64,000 bases of DNA from Actinoplanes sp. KI2 (GTDB taxonomy: Bacteria; Actinomycetota; Actinomycetes; Mycobacteriales; Micromonosporaceae): assembly GCF_025630775.1 (NCBI RefSeq), contig NZ_JAOSZE010000035.1, positions 59,423 through 123,422 on the forward strand. Direction: 5' to 3'. Of this stretch, positions 27,106 to 35,800 are shown piece after piece; position 1 is the first letter of the stretch; every line of letters begins with the position of its first letter. The position numbers and the translations under genes were made by a program. The notes beneath the pieces were generated by a model. That model was not told where the DNA came from. It made no database searches and was given only the letters and a program-made list of their open reading frames with translations.

Positions 27106-28206
27106 TCAGTCCAATCCGTACACGCGTCGCGCATTTCCCGAACCGATCAGCTCGCCGGCCCGGGCGGCGTCCCCCGCCGACCAGTGCCCGTCGCGCACCC
27201 ACGCCCCGGTGACCTCCGCGAACGCCCGCCGAAACAGCACCGCGCCGAGCTGGTGCAGCTCGGCGAGACCATACGCGTCGGAGGAGTAGAGCACCTTGTG
27301 GAACGGCGCCAGCTCGAGCGACTCGGCGAGCACCGCCGCCGCCCGCGCGCCCACGTGGTTGAGCGCCAGCCCGGCGTCGACGTACACGTGGGGGAACGCC
27401 TGCGCGAGATAGCCGGCCTGCCGGTGGAACGGATAGCAGTGCAACAGCATGATCGGGACACCGCTGTCCCGGGTCGCCCGGAGGAACCCGGTCAGCAACG
27501 CCGGGTCGCAGCGGGCGAGATCGAGGTCGGGGTCGCCGAACCCGGTGTGCAGCTGCACCGGCAGCCCCCGGTCGACCCCCGCCCAGAGCAGGTGCCGCAG
27601 CAGCACCGGGTCGGCGATCCGCGGCCGCCCGTCGCGCAGCCAGCGTCCGGCCGCCTCGACCACCTCCCGGCGGGTCGGCCGCCGCGGATCGAAGTCCAGC
27701 CCGTGGCGATAGGCCACGATCGACTTCACCCCGACGGCCCGCGCGGTCGCCCGCGCAAGGCTTTCCGCGTACGCCTCGGCGAACCCCTCCGCGGTCACCT
27801 CGCCCTGCTCCTCGGCCACCGTCTCCAGGCGTACGACCTCGTGCGCGGCCGTCCCCGCGGCCGACGCCATCTCCGCCGGGCCGAGCAGCCGCGCGCCGTT
27901 GAATCCGGTGTCCACGAGATAGGCGTCGACCTCGGCGGCCCGCAGCAGCAGCCGGTTCGCCTCGGCGGCACCCAGCTCGCGACGGCGCGCGAGATAGGCG
28001 TCGCCGTCGACGTGCGGTGGCAGGCCCAGCACCGGCGCGCACCACCGGCGCAGCGCGAAGCCGAGCTGCGAGTCGAGCGTGGAACACCCGGCCGGCGGTG
28101 GCCGATCCGACTCGGTGGCCAACGCCTCGAACCCGGTGCGGTCGAGGTCCCCGGTCGTGGCGCCGTGGCAGTGATGGTCGATCAGGCGCAGCGGTTCGGC
28201 AGTCAC
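27106..28206 (-). CDS. Amidohydrolase family protein (amidohydrolase_2, FluG N-terminal type)
   Basis: A 366-residue TIM-barrel hydrolase. Likely metal and catalytic residues: the HxH of IDHHCHG near the N-terminus, the His in VQLHTGFGDPDLDL, LLHCYPFHRQAGYLAQ, and Asp in LYSSDAYGLAEL. This is the amidohydrolase_2 pattern found fused to glutamine synthetase in FluG/NodGS. The start is GTG 28206, with GAGGG four bases upstream; no ATG exists in the region. It ends 65 bp before the glutamine-synthetase-like gene, so the pair is probably co-transcribed and works on the same gamma-glutamyl or amide substrate. Its start lies 6 bp after the VOC gene on the same strand. Confidence 0.85.
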   Translation of the reverse strand: MTAEPLRLIDHHCHGATTGDLDRTGFEALATESDRPPPAGCSTLDSQLGFALRRWCAPVLGLPPHVDGDAYLARRRELGAAEANRLLLRAAEVDAYLVDTGFNGARLLGPAEMASAAGTAAHEVVRLETVAEEQGEVTAEGFAEAYAESLARATARAVGVKSIVAYRHGLDFDPRRPTRREVVEAAGRWLRDGRPRIADPVLLRHLLWAGVDRGLPVQLHTGFGDPDLDLARCDPALLTGFLRATRDSGVPIMLLHCYPFHRQAGYLAQAFPHVYVDAGLALNHVGARAAAVLAESLELAPFHKVLYSSDAYGLAELHQLGAVLFRRAFAEVTGAWVRDGHWSAGDAARAGELIGSGNARRVYGLD

Positions 28207-28211
28207 GTCCC

Positions 28212-28607
28212 TCAGCTTGACGGTGCGCCCTCGTCGACGCACATGATGTTGCCCTCGCTGTCCTTGAACCAGGCCGCCTTTCCCATCCCCGGGATGGTGG
28301 CCACCGAGCCGTTCCACTCGACGCCGGGCATGCCCTCGTAGACCTCGAAGACGACGCCCTTGGCCTGCAGATCGCGCACTTCCTGACCGACGTCGTCGAC
28401 GTGCCATTGGGCGATCGTGTGGGCGGCCTGCCCGGCGTACTGGGTCCGGTAGACGTTGAAGAAGGTCCCACTGGCGGTCCGGTACCGCAGCGCCTCGCCG
28501 CCCAACTCGGCGACGGGAGTCAGCCCCAGCTTCTCCGAGTAGTACTGCCGGGCTCGGTCGAGGTCGGCGGCGGGAATGTTGGCCTCCACAGCGCTGTGAT
28601 TCAGCAT
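28212..28607 (-). CDS. VOC-superfamily protein (glyoxalase/bleomycin-resistance fold)
   Basis: A 131-residue protein with two beta-alpha-beta-beta-beta units of the vicinal-oxygen-chelate fold. It opens with NHSAVEANIPAADLDRARQYYSEKLGL and ends with AAWFKDSEGNIMCVDE. The metal-binding glutamate of the last strand is therefore not in the standard place and enzymatic activity is uncertain. ATG 28607 has GGGAGG five bases upstream; the frame is open a little further. It precedes the amidohydrolase and glutamine-synthetase genes closely (6 bp), suggesting one transcript of three genes. Confidence 0.85.
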   Translation of the reverse strand: MLNHSAVEANIPAADLDRARQYYSEKLGLTPVAELGGEALRYRTASGTFFNVYRTQYAGQAAHTIAQWHVDDVGQEVRDLQAKGVVFEVYEGMPGVEWNGSVATIPGMGKAAWFKDSEGNIMCVDEGAPSS

Positions 28608-28760
28608 GTGTCCTCCCGATGCGGGCGAAGAGCCGGTGCGGCGACGCACCGGAGCCTACGCCGAGTAGGCCCGGCGTGGACCGTTCGACCTGCGGATTCG
28701 TTGGTCCGGGTGACCGCCGGGGCCGAGCCGGACATCCGCCGACTGTCGGTCCGGTGACGG

Positions 28761-30827
28761 GTGCTGGTCCATTCCGGCCTGGGGGTCGAGACTGAGTCGG
28801 TGGTGGCTACCGTTCTCGGGGACGTCATCGAGCGGGCGCGGCGCCGGAACTTCGTCGGCCGTCGCGCCGAGCTGCGCGCGTTCGGCGACGCGCTGGCCGG
28901 GCGGTCGCCTGCGCGAGTGCTTTTCGTGCACGGCCCGGGCGGCATCGGCAAGACCACGCTGCTGCTGGAGATGTTCGCCCGAGCCCGAGCCGCCGGCCGG
29001 GTTCCGGCGCTGCTGGACGGACGCGAGATCGACCCGTCGCCGGAGGGATTCCGCCAGGCGGTCGCGCAGGCTGCCGCCGCACCCGGAACGCTGCTGCTGG
29101 TCGACTCGTACGAGCACCTGGGTGCCATCGACGGCTGGCTGCGCCGAGATTTCATTCCGGGCCTGCCGGCCGACGGCCTCGTGGTCCTCGCCGGACGCGA
29201 ACCCCCGTCGGCCGCCTGGCGGGTGGACCCGGGCTGGCGGCAGGTGGTAGCCATCCATCGTGTCGACCACCTCGACGAGACCGACAGCGTGGACCTGCTC
29301 GCCCGAGCGGGCGTCATCGAGCCGGTTCGGCGGCGGCTGCTGGCGCTGGGCCGCGGTCACCCGCTGACACTGGCGCTGCTGGCCGACGTGGCCTGCGGCG
29401 GCACCGTCCCGGAAAGCCTCGCCGAGGTGCCCGATCTCATCTCGGTGCTGCTGGAGTCGCTGCTGCGCGACGCGCCCTCGGAGGCGCACATGACCGGCCT
29501 GGCGACCTGCGCGCGGGCCTGGCTGACGACGGAGGACCTGCTTCGCAAGACGGTCGGCGCCGAGGCGCCGGAGGTGTGGGGATGGTTGCGGCGCCGCCCG
29601 TTCGTGCAGTGCCGGCCCGGCGGGCTGACCCCGCACGATCTCACCCGGGAGGTTCTCGAGGCGGAGTTCGAGCGCCGCGCACCGGACCGGTACCGGTCGC
29701 TGCACCGGATCATCCATGACCACGTGGTGGCCGGCATCCGGGCCACGACCGGTCCGGATCGGCAACTGCTCGCCCAGCAACTGGCGTACCTGCACCGGCG
29801 CAGCCCGCTCACCGACGCCTACTTCACCCTGCGCAGCCAGGGCACGGCCGCGGTCGTGCCGGCCCGGCCCGACGAGTACGCCTCGATCCTGGCGCTGATC
29901 GAACGTATCGACGGCGAGGCGAGCGCGGCGCTGGCCGAGGGGTGGTTCGCCGACGAGCCGGACCACCTCAACGTGGTGCGTACTGAGGAGGGCGTCGTCG
30001 GGTTCGCGTACGGCGTCTTCTGCCCCTGCGGTTCGCCGATGGAGGAACGCGATCCCGTCGTCCGGGCGATCCTCGACCACATCGCCCGGACCGCGCCGAC
30101 GCGCCCCGGCGAGCGCGTCGACATCGGCCGATTCTGGTCCGGTGTCCGCGATGCCCAGCGGGACAAGTACGCGGTGCTGGCCGGCTCGGTCACCTCGATC
30201 ATGACCTGGTGCACCGAACCGGTCGCATGGTCGTTCGTGGTGTCGGTCGACCCCGAGTACTGGGGGCCGTTCTTCGACTATCTCGGCTTCCGGCCGCTCG
30301 TCGAGATCACCGTCGCGGGCCGGCTGCACGTCGCGTACGGGATGGATTGGCGCCGTTTCCCCGTCGAGGCGTGGCTCGAGCTGATGAACGAACGCGAGCA
30401 CCAGGGCGGCACCGGGCCGCCACCGGAGTCGGCGCTGCGTCCGCCGCCGTTGTGCCGGGCGGAGTTCGACGACGCCGTACGGTCGGCTCTGCAGAACCTC
30501 CACCGCCCCGACCGGCTCGCCGGTTGCCCGCTGGTCGGCAGCCGCCTGGGCGCCGACGCAGGCGAGGTGCGCGCGAGCGTCCTGGCGGCGGTCGGCCGGC
30601 TCGCCGGCACGCCGAAGGGTGACCAGCTCCGGGCCGTTCTGAATCGCACGTTCGTCCGGGCAGCCCCCAGCCAGGAGGCCGCGGCCGAGGTCCTCGGCCT
30701 GCCGTTCAGCACCTACCGGCGGAACCTGGCGCGCGCGATCGAGCGGGTGACCGAGCTGCTGTGGGCCATGGAGATCGGCACGGCGGGACCGACCGGCGTA
30801 AGTGAGCAGGAAATGAGCACCGACTGA
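28761..30827 (+). CDS. STAND-type ATPase with GNAT-like middle and C-terminal HTH-like region
   Basis: A 688-residue protein that I do not recognise as a named family. Residues about 30-300 form an ATPase: NFVGRRAELRAF, Walker A GPGGIGKTTLL (58-68), Walker B LLLVDSYEH, and AGREPP as sensor. Residues about 345-540 look like a GNAT acetyltransferase fold: VVPARPDEYASILALIERIDG, EGVVGFAYGVF and the closing FFDYLGFRPLVEITVAG. The C-terminal 100 residues end in SQEAAAEVLGLPFSTYRRNL, which resembles a helix-turn-helix. This suggests an ATP-driven regulator or modifying enzyme. The start GTG 28761 is weakly supported; GTG 28800 is an alternative. It precedes the FAD monooxygenase by 63 bp and may control it. 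Confidence 0.8.
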   Translation: MLVHSGLGVETESVVATVLGDVIERARRRNFVGRRAELRAFGDALAGRSPARVLFVHGPGGIGKTTLLLEMFARARAAGRVPALLDGREIDPSPEGFRQAVAQAAAAPGTLLLVDSYEHLGAIDGWLRRDFIPGLPADGLVVLAGREPPSAAWRVDPGWRQVVAIHRVDHLDETDSVDLLARAGVIEPVRRRLLALGRGHPLTLALLADVACGGTVPESLAEVPDLISVLLESLLRDAPSEAHMTGLATCARAWLTTEDLLRKTVGAEAPEVWGWLRRRPFVQCRPGGLTPHDLTREVLEAEFERRAPDRYRSLHRIIHDHVVAGIRATTGPDRQLLAQQLAYLHRRSPLTDAYFTLRSQGTAAVVPARPDEYASILALIERIDGEASAALAEGWFADEPDHLNVVRTEEGVVGFAYGVFCPCGSPMEERDPVVRAILDHIARTAPTRPGERVDIGRFWSGVRDAQRDKYAVLAGSVTSIMTWCTEPVAWSFVVSVDPEYWGPFFDYLGFRPLVEITVAGRLHVAYGMDWRRFPVEAWLELMNEREHQGGTGPPPESALRPPPLCRAEFDDAVRSALQNLHRPDRLAGCPLVGSRLGADAGEVRASVLAAVGRLAGTPKGDQLRAVLNRTFVRAAPSQEAAAEVLGLPFSTYRRNLARAIERVTELLWAMEIGTAGPTGVSEQEMSTD

Positions 30828-30890
30828 CCTGGAGAGTGGACAGGCGCCCGGGAAACGATGCCGCCATCGGCTCATCGATGGAGGTGCGAC

Positions 30891-32300
30891 ATGGCGCGGA
30901 TATTGGTTCTCGGTGCGGGCCTGGCCGGCCTGGGTGCGGCGATCCTGCTGGCCGGCGACCGGCACGAGGTGATCGTCGTCGAGCGTGACCCGGCCGGTCC
31001 GCCGCCGGCGGCGGACACCGAGGCCGCCTGGAGCGGGTGGCAGCGGCGCGGGGTCAATCAGTTCCGGCTGCCGCACTTCATGCTGCCGCGCTGGTGGCAG
31101 CAGGTACGGGAGCAGCTCCCGGAGGTCGGTGACGCGCTGCGGGCGGTCGGCGCCCGCCAGGTGAACCTGATCGACATGCTGCCGGTGGACCGGCGCGGTC
31201 CGATCCGCCCCGGCGATGAACGGTTCGACACCGTCACGGCCCGCCGGCCGGTGCTCGAAGCGGTGCTGTCGGCCGCCGCCGAGGCCGCCGGAGTGACGAT
31301 CCGGCGGGGCATCACGGTCACCGGCCTCACCACGGACGGGCGCACCCGGGTCCCGCGGGTGACCGGCGTCCTGACCGCGGACGGCACGGCGATGGCCGCC
31401 GACCTGGTGGTGGACTGCGGCGGCCGGCGCTCGGCCCTGGCCTCCTGGCTGCAGGCGGCCGGTGCCCGCGCGCCGGTCGAGGAGCGGTCGGACTCCGGCT
31501 TCGTCTACTACTGCCGGCACTTCCGCTCCCGTACCGGCGAACAGCCGGCGGCGCTTTCCAACCTGCTGCAGAACTACGACTCGCTGTCGGCCATCACCCT
31601 GCCCGGTGACAACGGTACGTGGAGCGTGGTGCTGACCACCGCGAGCCGGGACAGGGCGCTGCGGGGCCTGCGCGAACCGGCCCGCTGGCACGCGGCTGTC
31701 GCCCGCTACCCGCTGATCGCGCACTGGGCGGACGGCGAACCGATCTCCGGCGTGGACGTCCTGGCCGGCCTCGAGGACCGGCAGCGGCGCCTGGTCGCCG
31801 AGGGCGAGCCGGTCGCCACCGGCGTGGTCGCGGTCGGCGACGCCTGGGCGTGCACCAATCCGTCGGTCGGCCGGGGCGCCTCGATGGCGATGATCCACGC
31901 CGGGCTGCTGCGGGATCTGCTGCGCGAGACCGATCCGGCCGACCACGACAAGCTCGCCCGCCGGTTCGACGAGGCGAGCATGCAGGTCGTCGAGCCGCTG
32001 TACCGGGCCACCGTCTGGAACGACCGCCACCGGCTCGCGGAAATGGCCGCGGACGCCGCCGGTACGGCGTATCGCACCGATGATCCGCGGTGGCCGATGA
32101 GCAAGGCGCTGTTCGCGGCGAGCCTGGTCGACCCGGATCTGGCCCGCGGCTACACGTCGATCGCGGCATTCATCGCCACGCCGGACGAGGTCTTCGGCGG
32201 CGCCGGGGTCGCCGAGCGGGTCATTGCGCTCGGCATGGGCGCACCGCAGTATCCGCTACCCGGTGCGACCCGCGGCGAACTGCTCGCCGCGCTCGCCTGA
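30891..32300 (+). CDS. FAD-dependent oxidoreductase/monooxygenase
   Basis: A 469-residue flavoprotein. The N-terminal FAD-binding motif LGAGLAGLGAAILLAGD with the acidic VERD loop is complete, as is the second FAD motif GDAWACTNPSVGRGAS near residue 318. PRWWQQVREQLPEV and the mid-region resemble the aromatic-hydroxylase/geranylgeranyl-reductase-like group (PHBH fold). GGAGGTG seven bases upstream fixes ATG 30891 although the frame is open earlier. Substrate unknown; it follows the ATPase-GNAT gene and converges with the toxin/immunity region, leaving 41 bp between stops. Confidence 0.88.
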   Translation: MARILVLGAGLAGLGAAILLAGDRHEVIVVERDPAGPPPAADTEAAWSGWQRRGVNQFRLPHFMLPRWWQQVREQLPEVGDALRAVGARQVNLIDMLPVDRRGPIRPGDERFDTVTARRPVLEAVLSAAAEAAGVTIRRGITVTGLTTDGRTRVPRVTGVLTADGTAMAADLVVDCGGRRSALASWLQAAGARAPVEERSDSGFVYYCRHFRSRTGEQPAALSNLLQNYDSLSAITLPGDNGTWSVVLTTASRDRALRGLREPARWHAAVARYPLIAHWADGEPISGVDVLAGLEDRQRRLVAEGEPVATGVVAVGDAWACTNPSVGRGASMAMIHAGLLRDLLRETDPADHDKLARRFDEASMQVVEPLYRATVWNDRHRLAEMAADAAGTAYRTDDPRWPMSKALFAASLVDPDLARGYTSIAAFIATPDEVFGGAGVAERVIALGMGAPQYPLPGATRGELLAALA

Positions 32301-32341
32301 CCCGCGACTCTCGAGCGCACGCTGACACCCCCGGCCGTACG

Positions 32342-32857
32342 TCAGCCGACCGGGTCGTCCTGCAGCATGGCGCGATCGGCCGGCCCGAACTCCGGCGAGG
32401 GAACCACGGTCTCCCGCACGAACCGGATGACCGCGTGGCCGGCCAGGTCGCTGACCGTCTGATCGGGATGCCGTCCACCCAGTCGCTCGCTCAACTCGCG
32501 CAGTTCGGCGGCGAAGGTGGTGAACTCGGATTCGGTGACGTAGAAGACGACCCCCTTGCCGGGCAGCCGTTCGTGCCGGCCGTTTCGGGAGTCGTTGGGC
32601 GTGACGGAGTAGGGCGAGAACAGAATGCTCGCCAGCCGCGCCTGGGCCACGGTGGTGATCTCGTCCACGTCGCGCGGCAGCAACTCGTCGCGGAACGGCG
32701 GGGCGACATCCGTGAGCGACGGGCAGAAGACGATGTCCACCACGTTGTTGAGGGTGACCTCGTAGATGCCTTCGTACAGACCGGCGACGCCGGCCGGCAC
32801 CTCGACGGACATTGGTCGGACGCCCACGGGATAGTCACTGCGCGGGCTGATCTTCAT
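32342..32857 (-). CDS. Hypothetical protein, candidate immunity protein for the upstream toxin
   Basis: A 171-residue soluble protein without signal peptide or membrane segment; I do not recognise it. It contains a mixed alpha/beta pattern (VDIVFCPSLTDVAPPFRDELL, KGVVFYVTESEFTTFAAELRELSERL). It starts 9 bases after the stop of the 1343-residue toxin-like gene on the same strand. A small, acidic, gene-adjacent protein behind a polymorphic-toxin C-terminus is the usual place for an immunity gene, so this role is an inference from position only. The ATG has AGGA seven bases upstream. Convergent with the FAD enzyme. Confidence 0.7.
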   Translation of the reverse strand: MKISPRSDYPVGVRPMSVEVPAGVAGLYEGIYEVTLNNVVDIVFCPSLTDVAPPFRDELLPRDVDEITTVAQARLASILFSPYSVTPNDSRNGRHERLPGKGVVFYVTESEFTTFAAELRELSERLGGRHPDQTVSDLAGHAVIRFVRETVVPSPEFGPADRAMLQDDPVG

Positions 32858-32866
32858 GTGCCGATC

Positions 32867-35800
32867 CTATCCTCCGGTGAATTGTGCGCGGATTTCCCGC
32901 ACCCGATCCTCCAGCTGCTGGATGTCGGGGAAATGTTCCTCGGCCCAGGCGCGCTGGCTTCCGCTGCGACCGCCCTTCAGTCCCTTGTCGCGGTACCTTT
33001 CCCGCCACTCGGCCACACCGCCGAGGTGCTCGCGGATGAGCTCGGGCGACGCACCGCGATCCGCGAGGGCGATGACCTCCTGCAGCCGGTTGTGATACTC
33101 GGTGATGGGGTCCTGCCATCGGGTCAGCACGCCGGTCTGGTTCGGCGCGTCGCGGAACTGCCCGGGGGTCGCCTCGGTGACGATGTCGGTCGGCGGCGGG
33201 CCGTCGGGAAAGCGCTTCGGGTCGGTCAGCTGGTTCACGTGGCCGATCTCGTGTTCCAGGTCGAGGAAGCGCATCCCCTTGCGGACGTGCAGCTCGAGAT
33301 CGGTCCGGATGACGGTGCCGTCCTTGCCGACCACCCGCCGCACCACAACGCGAGGGTCGCCGGTGGTCTGCACGATCGTGAATCCGCGGGCCTCGAGGTC
33401 CTGGATGGCGGCGGCAAAGTCGGGGTGCTCCTCCATCCGGACCGAGCCCTCGTTGATCGACTCGGGAGTGGGATCGTTGCCGGTCTTCGCCCCGGTCCGG
33501 AGCTTCGCCGCGGGTGCGGTGCCGGCAGTCATCTCCTCCGCGGCGGTCGTGCCGGCCGCCGGCGACCGCGTGCCTCCCGCCGGGTTCGGTCCGACCGGGA
33601 ACTCGGCGATCTGGCTCGGCGACGGCCCGCCCCCGGTACCCCGCGGGAAGATGTGCTTCGGCAGCTGGGTCTGCGGCCCGCCGCCGGCGAGTTCCTGTGG
33701 CTTGCCGGGCGTGACCGGCTGCGGGGCGACCACGGATCGGATCGTCGGGGTGCCGGCCGGGACCTCCAGGACGCGGACCACGTCGACCGGGTTGCCGGGG
33801 GATCCGACGGCGCCGCCGCTCGGCCAGTCGGTCGGCAGGGCGGAGGTCTCCCGGATCGCGGCCGAGCCGCGCGCGGCGAGCTGCTGCGCGTACGCCATGG
33901 CTTCGGCCTGGGTGGCGAAGAGGTGGTCGACCCAGGAGCCCGGCGGGCCGACCCGCACCGCGTACATCGGCTGCGTGGTCACCTCGAAGACGCCTTCCGG
34001 CGCGTACTCCCCGCCCTTGACCTGTCCCAGCTCGCCACGGTACGGGCCACCGTTCGGATTCGCCGGGTCGAAGGCGCCCTGCTGCGGATCGACCTCGAGC
34101 TGGCCCGGCTTGTCGAGCTTCGCGCCGGTCGGCACGAGCCGGCCGGTGGCCGGGTCGACCTCGAGCCCGAGCGCCCGCTGGACGTTCGGGTCGTCCCAGT
34201 CCACATCGGTCTTCCTGGGCGTGGGCGTCACCTCGCCGGCGACGTTCGGCATCGCGCCGGCGCCGCCGGTGACCGCGCCGCCGAAGGATTCGCCCAGGTC
34301 CATCGAGCGGGCCTGGATGCCCTGGACCCCCCTCAGCCCGCCGACGCCGCGCATGCCCAGCCCGACCGCCAGCGAGGAGACCACGGCGATGCCCAGCGCC
34401 GCCCAGCTGAACTGGCCCGTGGAGACCACGTTGATGATCGTCTCGGTCATCACGTTGAGCGCCGTGTCCGCGACGAACTGCCGGAACGCCGTGTTCACGA
34501 TGGTGGTGCCCGCCTGGGCCGCGGCCGTGAAGTAGGCGCCGAAGCCGCCACCCACCGCGCCGCCGATCCCGCCCACGAGTGCCGCGCGGGCGACGCCCTC
34601 GGTGAGCGGCCGGCTCTGCTCCCAGTTGTTGATGACCTGGATGGTCGCGCCGGTCGCCGCGCCGACGATCGCGCCCGCGATGACACCCGTGGCGATCGCG
34701 CCGGTGCCCAGCGCCGCGCCCACCGCGCCGATCACGAACGGCCCGGCGACCAGGGCGACCGCGACCACCACCGCGATGATCAGCGCCCACTTGACGATCT
34801 TCTTCCACCGCGGTGGCACCCGGGCCGCGTTCTCCTCGGCCTGGGTGCGGATCTCGCCCGGCATCTTCGCCAGGGCGCCGCGCAGGCCCTGCTCCAACCC
34901 CGCGGCGCTCTGCGCGAACCCCAGGTCCAGCGAGCGGGCGATGTCCCCGAACGCCTTGTCCACCCCGGCCGCCACGTCGGTGTAGCCGCTGTCGGCCGCC
35001 GCCGTGATCGTCGCGAGGCTGCTGGTGTGCTGCTGCTCGATCGACCCGAAAGCGTCCTCACCGGCGCCGGCCACGTTCTGCACCGTGCTGCCGAGGTCGG
35101 TGCCGCCGGCCGTGGCCGCGTCCAAGCCCTGCTGTGTCGACGTGCCGAGGCCGGTGACGGCCGTCTGGCCCGCCTGCGCCAGCGTCTCGGCGCCGGTCGC
35201 CCTGGCCTGGGCGACCTGTGCCTCGAAGACGGCCAGCCCGGCGTCCATCTGCGTGGTGGACTCCGCCAGGCCCGCGCTCAGCGCGCCCACCTGAGGGGCC
35301 GGCGCACCCTGGAGAGCAGCGGACACCTGGGCGCCGATCGCGAGCAGCCCCTGCACCGCCTCGGTGAACTTCTGCGCGGTGGCCGACGCCAGCAGGGCCG
35401 CCTGGTGCTCGACCTCCGCCGCCTGCGCCTCCGCCGCGGAGGTGATGTTCGCCGCGAGAGTGGTTTCGAGCCCGCCGAGCATCGACTGCCCGCCGGTCCG
35501 GCCCTGGGCGATCGTGGCGGTCAGCGCCGCGTACGCGTCGTCGGCCCGCCGCAGCGCCTCCGTGTTCGCCTGCTCCACCGTGGCCAGGCTGCTCGCGTGC
35601 TGCTGGGCCAGCGCGGTGCGTGCCTGCGCGGCGGTGGCCTGGGCGGCGGCGATGTCGTGGGCACGTCCCGCCTGCGCCTGGCCGGCCTGCTTGTCGGCCT
35701 CTCCGGACAGACCCTTCTGGTACGCGGCGGACACCTCCTGCGCGGTGTCCCGGCGCGCCTTGGCCCGGTTGTACGTCAGCGGCCCGTCCCAGAAGCCGTC

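Noticed and set aside
28656..32030. A 1124-residue minus-strand open frame.
   Set aside because: It is opposite the ATPase and the FAD enzyme, both of which have clear motifs.
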